DNA of 64,000 nucleotides from contig CM037586.1 in assembly GCA_021018995.1 (NCBI GenBank), forward strand, positions 146,548,060 to 146,612,059, given 5' to 3'. The notes under the pieces were generated by a model. That model ran no database searches and was not told the DNA's origin. It worked only from the letters and a program-made list of their open reading frames with translations. The translations under genes were made by a program, and so were the position numbers. This stretch comes from Chloranthus sessilifolius (lineage: Eukaryota > Streptophyta > Magnoliopsida > Chloranthales > Chloranthaceae). Shown here one piece after another: positions 57,812-64,000 of this stretch; the stretch's first letter is position 1; every line of letters starts with the position of its first letter.

Positions 57812-58261
57812 TGTGAGCACTCCTAATCTGTTAAATTTGTTAATTTTTATATTCCCAATATCTACCAATGGGAAGAACTACAGAAAATAGACATCGTCCA
57901 AACATTCAGCAACTCAGAGATACCTCAATAATTACAAAAGTAAGTATGCATTTAATTAAAAAACTAGGGAATTCGATATGGCAGCTCGAATTCCTGCTCT
58001 CAAAGCGTTGATTAAATAAATTAATCAGCAGAATCAATAGAAAAACATGGTTTATGAAAGAACTCAACAAGTGTTTCTTAGAGAGAGAACCTGCTCGACC
58101 ATTTTGTGGCGGAGGACTTGAGACTTGTCCAAGACCTTGATGGCAACGCTATCTCCCGTCTCCACATTCTTGGCGTACTTCACCTTCGCGAAGCTGCCCT
58201 CGCCAATCGTTTTTCCGATCTCGTATTTCCCCACCCGCGTGCGGGTCCCCGCCAAACTCAT
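44358..58261 (-). CDS. CIPK9: CBL-interacting serine/threonine protein kinase, CIPK9-like (14 coding exons, intact)
   Basis: Coding exons, 5' to 3' on the minus strand: 58261-58091, 57146-57084, 56227-56156, 55912-55805, 55657-55577, 48617-48564, 48478-48353, 48252-48163, 47883-47761, 47473-47366, 47270-47154, 47029-46973, 44622-44548, 44432-44358. All introns are GT-AG and phase 0, giving 439 residues (Arabidopsis CIPK9 is about 447). Landmarks: glycine loop G20-E-G-S-F-A-K-V27, lysine K42, alpha-C E61, HRD 134-136, DFG 154-156, APE 181-183, and activation-loop S158, T172 and Y179. The NAF motif N311-A312-F313 binds CBL calcium sensors. The PPI region (VKRETRF, 335-341) is where PP2C phosphatases dock in this family. 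The start ATG sits directly before the kinase domain, as in relatives. Wording such as [11 protein letters not shown] and [10 protein letters not shown], and the C-terminal [20 protein letters not shown], place it in the CIPK3/9/23/26 group, closest to CIPK9; orthology is inferred by recall, not by a tree. Known roles of the group: K+, nitrate and Mg2+ transport signalling at plasma membrane or tonoplast. Confidence 0.95.
45073..45126. repeat. (AT)n microsatellite in intron 12
   Basis: About 54 bp of AT dinucleotides. Confidence 0.92.
45250..45446. mobile_element. Second copy of the GGCCGAAATTTCGG palindromic MITE, in CIPK9-like intron 12
   Basis: Begins CAGGGTTCAAAATTTCGG and ends TTTTGATCCTTG, with CTTCTATG directly repeated at 45242-45249 and 45447-45454 (8 bp; the ninth base is A versus G). 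The interior has the same TTTCGGTCTCCACCGAAAC-type palindromes as the copy at 1755-1926. It lies within an intron, away from the splice sites. Confidence 0.78.
45690..46540 (-). pseudogene. Decayed LINE 3' region in intron 12
   Basis: On the minus strand about 46530-46300 reads, in two frames, [13 protein letters not shown] and [14 protein letters not shown], with [20 protein letters not shown], the zf-RVT and C-terminal pattern of plant L1-like ORF2. The low-coordinate end, GGTTGTATTTATATTTTC with TTTAATAAATTTTGATC, is the usual 3' terminus of such elements. Same orientation as the kinase gene. Confidence 0.6.
47366..47473 (-). CDS. CIPK9: CIPK9-like exon 10 (NAF/FISL CBL-binding motif)
   Basis: Encodes residues 297-332, beginning [17 protein letters not shown]. 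The N-A-F triplet (311-313) and the hydrophobic stretch after it form the autoinhibitory segment that CBL proteins bind in this family. It is flanked by a TTTCTAG acceptor and a GCCT|GTATGT donor, and joins exon 11 (GLVKRETRF, start of the PPI region) in phase 0. Confidence 0.93.
50985..51156 (+). pseudogene. RTE-like LINE 3' tail in intron 5
   Basis: A frame reads [29 protein letters not shown] then a stop and GTTGTGATGATGATGATGA, closing in an AT tract (51155-51180). Same terminal pattern as 42196-42507. Antisense to the kinase gene. Confidence 0.65.
52365..53145. mobile_element. 781-bp palindromic MITE with CCATGGTAGT ends, in intron 5
   Basis: The left end CCATGGTAGTCAAAGCGTC and inverted right end CCAAGGTAGTTAAGGTG are followed inward by CATGGCGA / TCGCCATGGC motifs in opposite orientation. 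The middle is AT-rich with TATAAGTTATATATATAAC palindromes, then a pyrimidine-rich stretch. A shared AGAGG next to both ends is only a weak target duplication. Confidence 0.65.
53510..53790 (+). pseudogene. Endogenous pararetrovirus (Caulimoviridae-like) RNase H fragment in intron 5
   Basis: Two pieces in the same frame carry the RNase H start motif: [14 protein letters not shown] at about 53570 and [20 protein letters not shown] at about 53697. E-T-(D/N)-A-S-D-x-Y-W-(S/G) with Y-W after the Asp is characteristic of plant pararetroviral RNase H rather than of Ty3/gypsy or LINE enzymes. The second copy has N for the first catalytic D. Two stops separate them and no other viral domain adjoins. 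A small, ancient, non-functional trace. Confidence 0.6.
54430..54960 (-). pseudogene. LINE endonuclease fragment in intron 5
   Basis: On the minus strand, frames give [17 protein letters not shown] (family: P-x-x-x-FLQETK-x), [18 protein letters not shown] (family: W...GxSGGxLxxW) and [12 protein letters not shown] (GDFN motif), in the order of an L1-like endonuclease, with stops and shifts between. Same orientation as the kinase gene. Confidence 0.6.
55297..55443 (+). mobile_element. Short 5'-truncated RTE-like LINE with 15-bp target duplication
   Basis: Flanked by GATTCAGCTGCATTT (55282-55296) and GATTCAACTGCATTT (55444-55458). The insert begins GAACTCCGCCATTGCTGG and ends AGCTGACCCCAAATATAAGG, then GGATAGGTTTCCGATGATGAT. 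The adjacent 40-bp segment is itself duplicated at about 55432-55512. Lies 119 bp from exon 5. Confidence 0.65.
55577..55657 (-). CDS. CIPK9: CIPK9-like exon 5 (DFG, first half of activation loop)
   Basis: Encodes residues 139-165, [20 protein letters not shown] and onward to SQQIR, ending at a CGG|GTAAGT donor. The next coding base is almost 7 kb away in exon 6, so the activation loop (DFG at 154, APE at 183) is split across the longest intron of the gene. Acceptor (GCAG) and donor are both canonical. Confidence 0.93.
57446..57715 (-). pseudogene. RTE-like LINE 3' tail in intron 1
   Basis: On the minus strand it reads [20 protein letters not shown], further on [20 protein letters not shown], and ends in GATGGGATAAGGCTTTGATA and ATGACGATGATGA. 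Same family of ends as 42196-42507. Same orientation as the kinase gene. Confidence 0.65.
57767..57808. repeat. (GA)n tract in intron 1 of the CIPK9-like gene
   Basis: About 42 bp of GA (CT on the coding strand), 280 bp downstream of exon 1. GA/CT tracts near plant promoters can bind BPC-type factors; whether this one does is unknown. Confidence 0.9.
58091..58261 (-). CDS. CIPK9: CIPK9-like exon 1 (start codon, ATP-binding loop)
   Basis: Encodes residues 1-57, ending in HKMVEQ at a CAG|GT donor. It carries the glycine-rich loop and the ATP-anchoring lysine K42. The leader upstream (about 58262-58330) is pyrimidine-rich on the coding strand, as is common for plant 5' UTRs, and has no clear upstream ATG in frame. 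Exon 2 resumes with [10 protein letters not shown], so the splice join is continuous in the family alignment I recall. Confidence 0.93.
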
Positions 58262-58440
58262 TCTCTGGCGTTAGATCAAGACCAACAGTTCTCTCGAGAC
58301 ACCACACTGCGATTAATTTCCCTGAGAGAAGATGAAGATGAAGAAGACGACCAACAGATCTCGCGTGCGGGACCCACACATCATCAAGGTCGTTGGTGGC
58401 CCTGCTTTTAATTCTTTATGGGCAAACGTGGACGTGCTCA
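58262..58440 (-). promoter_or_regulatory. Probable 5' UTR and core promoter region of the CIPK9-like gene
   Basis: Directly upstream of the ATG the coding strand is rich in CTT and TCTTC runs and GC-richer than its surroundings, like a plant leader. A weak TATA-like TTAATAAAAC lies near 58446-58455. No transcript evidence is available; the transcription start is not fixed by sequence alone. Confidence 0.35.
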
Positions 58441-59920
58441 CGGTTTTATTAAGGGGCCGACTCTACTGGCCGTCATTTTAACATCAAATGCGGTTTAAAC
58501 AATCTTACCGTGGCTTATAATCTTGAAAAATTCATACTATAATAAAATATTATATAATATTCTATTATCTTAGCGTATATTATAGTATTAGTTTAAAATA
58601 CCATAACGTATATTATAGTATTAGCTTATATGCTATTAGATAGGATTTTCTCTTGGGTATCTCATGCCAACCAAATTACTGGTGGAAACAGTTTGTGACT
58701 GCCTTAATCACCTAATTATGATTTAATTTCATTTCAATCTTTCATATAACAGATCTTGAGACCATAATCTTACTATCAAACGATTAGTTTATGATTACTG
58801 ATCACAAGGTATAGAGCCCACCAAATTGGCCATAATGTCACGTGGTACAAATGCCTAAAACTGATCTCCATAGTCTGATCTAACACAGTCAATGGTGTGA
58901 AACACCTTTTTGTTCTTTTGATTTGTGCACCACTCAGATGGTGTAGTTTAATATTGGTCATTAAAGAAACAAATAAACAAATGATATCGCCCAGGATCGA
59001 ATTATAGACCTAAAGTTACCTATGTGACTTGGTTTCAAATTTGAAGGACTATGAGGCGAAAGATAATACGTTTTGTGAGATTTGAATTATCCAATCTATG
59101 CACTCTTTTTAAATTTAATGGCTGATATTAAAGTGCACCAATTGATTGATATTAAACTACACCGATCAAATGGTTTATATCCACTTAGAAGCATGATCCT
59201 TTGACTAGGATATATTCCAATGATAAATTGTCACTTGAGCAATTTAGATTGATCATAAACCTGTATCACATGACATAATGATAAATCATATTTCAATGGT
59301 GTAAGATAAAAAGTAAAATTTTAGAGTGAAAAATCATTTAAACACTGTTTGGTGTTTAATGGTTGATGAGGAGCCATTAACCCTTTTATTAAAGGATAGC
59401 AGAAGATTCTCTCCGGGCAACTAATGCTTTCCACCGTTAAAGTTTGTGACTTCTTTAAATTAGACGGTAGAGATTCTTTTTTATCCCAATATTGCACAAA
59501 GTAGATCTTCAAGTAATAGCCCACATTTCATGCACTCAAATGTTGATTTCACGTAGAAAAATGTTAAAACTAATCGGAGAATCCTTCTCATGATACACCC
59601 ATTCTCATCATCACTATTGGGATTTTTGCCATGCAGGATCCACACATGACCGTCTGATACTTGGGAGATAAATCTAAAGATTTATTTTGTGGAAAATTGA
59701 AATGAAAGAAGATCTCCATCATTTAATTCAAGGCAGTAAACATATTTAATAGTGGAAAACAATAATTGCCCGAGACAACCTTGGATTATAAATACTATAA
59801 GTTTTTACTAAAACTAACAAAAGACCTTAAGTTTTGACACATTCTCAAATGTGGTTATGACTGTTTTTCAAGTAACTAATTAATTAAAAGGATAAACAGG
59901 TAAAGTAGTTCCTTTAAATG
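58441..59920. other. Upstream intergenic stretch with dispersed repeats
   Basis: About 58500-58640 is AT-rich with a twice-repeated CGTATATTATAGTATTAG. About 58690-58960 and 59440-59760 belong to the dispersed family also near 18400 and 38950. No gene. Confidence 0.4.
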
Positions 59921-59924
59921 GTAA

Positions 59925-62723
59925 AGGGAAATTTTTAGGATCCACCTGTATCATTTTGACCTTTTTCCGCTACAGACCCTACAGTTACACCTTTCACCTA
60001 ACCTACCACTATAAGCCGAGCTGTCACCGAAAAATCTAGAATGCCAAATGTACCCCCCGAGCCTATGAAAAGTCTTAAAATGAAGGTTTTTTTATTTGGA
60101 CAATTCTAAACACACCATAAAATCATCCTTTGGCATTACACCAGCTAGTCATTTGACTGCTTCAAATCATGCAATAAAGATCTCAGTATGATCTTATGAG
60201 TACACCATTTGGCTTTCGGGTTACTTTTAATAAATGTGTGCAATGTGAAATAAAAAAATTGGCAATATGATAGCATGCCCAAGATCTCATGATCAATCAT
60301 ATAGAAGATTGGGTTGAAAAGCGATCTTCATAGTATGATTCAATGCATCCACCTTCTAACTCGTTCAATTTGAAAGCCACAATGTAAGGTTATAGGTGCC
60401 AAAGATAAGCTTGACACTCGCTCTCTACCATTTGATTCAACACAATCAACTATCTAATTTGACGATATGCTCAACTAATGAATAGTCACCGATCAAATAA
60501 TAAATCATCATCGCTCGACTAATAAATCGAAAATGATCCAATAATGAATCGTCATCACTCGACTAATGAATCATCACCACTCTAACAACAAATTTTCAAC
60601 ACTCTAACAATAAATTGCCATCATTCTGATAACAAATCGTCATCGCTCTGATATAAAATGGTCATTGCTCTGATAACAAATCGTCATCGCTCTATAATAA
60701 ATCGTCGCCGCTCTGATAATAAATAGTCACCGCTCTGATATTGTATCGCTAATTTTTATGTCACAATATATACAAAAAGTGCTCACATAAGAACAAATGT
60801 GTAGTCCATTAGTGTGGGCAAAAGAGATGTAAAAAAGAATTGAACTCAAATCTCTCCCATTGAAATGGAATATCCTAGCCAACTCAACTAGAATATACAA
60901 CTTGAAATAAACCAATAATTTTTTACTAAAATACTTTTCTCTATCTGAGCGGTCACGATTTGTTATCAGAGTGATGCCGACTGTTATCAAAGCGGGAGCG
61001 TTTCATTAGTCGAGCAATAACGATTCATTATTTGATCGGTGACGTTCATTAATTGAGTCTATCATTAAATTTGATAGTTGACTATGAAAAACTAAATGCT
61101 AGAGAGCATGTTTCATGCCGATCTTTGACACATTTGATCTTTACATTGTGGCCTTCAAATCAAATGGCATAGATGATATTTCACTTCACACAAATATTGA
61201 AAATAGCAGATTTTTTTTATTTTTAGAGTATGTGGAAAGGTAAAAGGTATAAGAAGGGGTATTTTAGACTTTTTAAGTTAGCTTGAACTGGCTCAACATC
61301 AAGCTGGTTGGTAATAGATAAGGTAAAACTATAGGGTCTCTGGCGAAAAAGGGTAAAATGACTGGGTTGATCCCATAAATTTTCCAAAGGTAAATTATTA
61401 AGTCCTATGTTAATTGGCTGTCACATGACACTCAATTACTTTGATCGATTGTCATGTAAAAGAGTGCATTGATGATCAGATCATTGAAAAAAATTACTAA
61501 AAAATAATATAATTATTTTAATCAAAGCAGTGATGATTTGTTATCAAAGCAGGGATGATTTGTTTTCAAATTGATGACGAATTGTTATCATAGTGGTGGC
61601 ACTTTATTAGTCGAACGATAACGATTCATTATTTGCTTAGTGACGATTCATTAGTTGAGCATATCATTAAATTTGATAGTTGACTATGAAAAATCATATG
61701 CTAGAGAGCACGTTTCGTGCCGATCTTTGGCACATTTGATCTTTAAATTGTGGCCTTTAATTCAGACGGCATAGATGGTGTTTCACTTCGCACAAATATT
61801 GAAAATAGCAGATTTTTTATTTTTAAAGTATGTGGAATGATAAAAGGTATAAGAAGGGGTATTTCAAACTTTTTATGTTAGCTTTAACTGGCTCGACTTC
61901 AAGTTGGTCGGTTATAGAAAGGTAAAACTATAGGGTGTCTCTAGCGAAAAAGAGTACAAGGACAGGGTTTGATCCTAGAAATTTCCCAAAGGTAAATTAC
62001 TGAGATCTATATTAATTGGTTTTCGTGTGACACTCAATTACATGATCGATTGTCATGTAAAAGAGAACATTAATGTTCAGATCATTGAAAAAAAAATTAC
62101 TAAAAAATAATAGAATTATTTTTATCAAAGCAGTGACAATTTGTTATCAAAGTGGGGACAATTTGTTATCAGATCGATGAAGATTTGTTATCAGAGCGAT
62201 GACAATTTGTTATCAGAACAGTGGTTGCTTCATTAATCGAGCGATGACGATTCATTATTTGATCAGTGACGATTTATTAGTTGAGCATATCATTAAATTT
62301 GATAGTTGACTATGAAAAAATAGATGCCAGAGAGCATGTTTCGTGCCGATCTTTACATTGTGGCCTTCAAATCAAACAACATAGAGGGTGTTTCACTTTG
62401 CGCAAATATTGAAAATAGCATATTTTTTATTTTTAAAGTAATTGGAACGATAAAAGGTATAAGAAGGGGTATTTCAAACTTTTTATGTTAGCTTGAATTG
62501 GCTCGACATTAAGCTGGTCGGTAATGGAAAAGGTAAAACTATAGGGTCTGTGGCGAAAAAGGGTAAAATGACAGGGTCGATCCTAAAAATTTTCCAAAGG
62601 TAAATTACTAAGACCTATATTAATTGGCTGTCACATGACACTCAATTACATGATCGATTGTCATGTAAAAGAGTACATTGATGATCAGATCATTGAAAAA
62701 AATTACTAAAAAATAATAGAATT
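59925..62723. mobile_element. Foldback-type element with a triplicated right arm
   Basis: The left arm, from GGGAAATTTTTAGGATCCAC through the pyrimidine-rich GACCTTTTTCCGCTACAG to about 60480, is the reverse complement of the right-arm segment ending CGAAAAAGGGTAAAATGACT and AATTTTCCAAAGGTAAATTA. The right arm occurs three times in tandem (about 60900-61503, 61504-62115, 62116-62723; anchors AGAGAGCA at 61101, 61703 and 62329, so periods about 602 and 626). Between the arms is a minisatellite and a short loop. No transposase. Confidence 0.75.
60478..60745. repeat. 22-bp minisatellite TCGTCATCGCTCTGATAACAAA in the foldback
   Basis: About twelve variant units in a row. The same unit in inverse orientation (TGTTATCAGAGCGATGACAA) appears in each right-arm copy near 60955-61030, 61520-61640 and 62130-62280, in fewer copies. 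Confidence 0.8.
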
Positions 62724-62797
62724 ACATAGTCAATGGAGTCAATTGTATAAAAAATGAATAGTAAAATTAAATAGGGAGTCATTGCTTGCACACATTT

Positions 62798-64000
62798 TGT
62801 TGTTGTTTTTAAATTATTTTTAATTTGTTTTACTCGCAAGTGCACGAATCGGATGTAGTGTAGCTTGTACAAGAACGAGGTCGAACCCACAGAGACTTTA
62901 TAGAGAGAGGAAAATTAAAAGTGAAGTTATTTAATTTAATCCTAATCTAATCAAGAAATGAAATTTGACTTATACTAAATTAAAAGGATTTGCATAAAAT
63001 CAAATGAAAGATTAAAAACAAGATAAACTATTACAAGTAAAACTATAAGATATGCAAAGACAAATATTAAACTAAACTAAATGCTACTTATTAGATAATG
63101 TGATCTAACTAGGAATATAGGTAGAGCAGAAACACAAATAAGATGTGTACTAGGGTTTAGAATGCACACTCCTTAATATATTATTTTGGTAAAATGAACC
63201 TTAGAAATTTGTTGAAAAAGTAATAACATAATAGTCTAGAAATCAATTATGCTGTCATGAAAAATACCATCATCAAAACTCTATTTTATCATGTAAAAAT
63301 ATATGTTTTTTCATGCTTCTAAAAATTGAAATCAAATCATCTAATGTGTTCAACGATGTTGAATCACAATAGATATCCGATTTTAATATCAATAATTTTT
63401 CACCAAGCAAATGATTAACAAAATTTATCTTAAATCATGAGAAAGACAGGATTGAACTCATATTTAAGAAACATTTTTATCAATCAAAGATAGAAAAAAA
63501 TAATTTTCATTTAAATTTCTAAACATAATCCAACAAAAGCTTAAGGGTTTATGTATACGAGAAAATATTACATTAAAGAGGCTTCATCAAAACTTTAGTA
63601 CTATTAAACCAGCCTCTAATAAAATACATGATCAAAGTAAGAAGAGAAGCAATAATACATTACAGAAATTGTAGCTCTTAGATCCTTTATTCTTTTTCAA
63701 AACATATTACATACAAAACTAAAACTAAAACAATGTTTGAAAGAAAATCCTAAAGCTTCCTCCTAACCTACTCCAATCAAATGAACTTTAAGACCACTCT
63801 CCCCCTAGCTCTAAGATAAAGTCTCTATTTATAGCACCAAGGCTTTCTTTAGAATAATCATTTCTTCATTGTTTAAGTCATTGGATTAGACCAAATTTTG
63901 TTTCAAATCTTTTTGAAGAGTAACCATCATGAGAAATGTAATCTTGACTTTCTCTAAAATATATTCCAAAATTATAAAAGTCAATGAAATTCATGCCTTG
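62798..64000. mobile_element. Second LTR-like element of the 11815-13650 family (runs off the window)
   Basis: Carries TTTTACTCGCAAGTGCACGA with ATCGG following, identical over 25 bases to the left end of the element at 11815, and then GAACGAGGTCGAACCCACAG. The start is set by analogy. The remainder to the window end is AT-rich without coding sequence; the right end and target duplication are outside. Confidence 0.5.

Overview
The window reads as nuclear DNA of a flowering plant. It has one intact, intron-rich protein kinase gene of a plant-specific family (a CBL-interacting protein kinase, CIPK9-like), set in AT-rich sequence full of plant-type transposons: Harbinger, L1-like and RTE-like LINEs, a chromovirus, solo LTRs, MITEs and an endogenous pararetrovirus trace. 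No bacterial-style gene organisation, CRISPR array, rRNA or clear tRNA gene was seen. The exact lineage cannot be fixed from sequence reading alone.

Layout. 1-8 kb: mostly gene-free, with one palindromic MITE (1755-1926), possible exons of an unrecognised minus-strand gene (about 4.5-5.3 kb), a decayed tandem-repeat field (5.6-6.97 kb) and a pentatricopeptide-like scrap (7.3-7.44 kb). 8-11.7 kb: a decayed PIF/Harbinger transposon cassette on the minus strand. It has a Myb/SANT-like ORF1, a DDE transposase with an intact catalytic exon, and two further small ORFs, one with an RNase H1-N-terminal/viroplasmin-like fold. 11.8-13.65 kb: an LTR-like element (TG...CA, 5-bp duplication GTTAC) with an unusual array of hairpin-flanked 18-mers. 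14-19 kb: repeats and a LINE scrap. 19.35-21.63 kb: a 5'-truncated L1-like LINE. 22.6-30.85 kb: a second, nearly full-length but dead LINE (ORF1, endonuclease, RT, RNase H), interrupted by a CACTA-type MITE, a 2.2-kb solo LTR with duplication TAGAG, and another insertion. 31.9-35.9 kb: the 3' end of a chromovirus-type Ty3/gypsy element on the minus strand (chromodomain plus a 3.1-kb LTR). 36-44 kb: MITE relics, a possible terminal exon, an RTE tail, and a 1.2-kb solo LTR with duplication AAGGT.

44.36-58.26 kb: the CIPK9-like gene on the minus strand. It has 14 coding exons, all joined in phase 0, and encodes 439 residues. Every kinase, NAF and PPI landmark is present. Its introns hold a LINE RT relic, a LINE endonuclease relic, three RTE tails, two MITEs and an endogenous caulimovirid RNase H fragment. 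59.9-62.7 kb: a large foldback element whose right arm is repeated three times and which carries a 22-bp minisatellite. From about 62.8 kb to the end lies a second member of the 11.8-kb repeat family.

Only the kinase gene looks like a functioning host gene. It would act with calcium-bound CBL sensors at membranes; the CIPK3/9/23/26 group is known for potassium, nitrate and magnesium transport signalling. The rest is mainly mobile DNA in various stages of decay.
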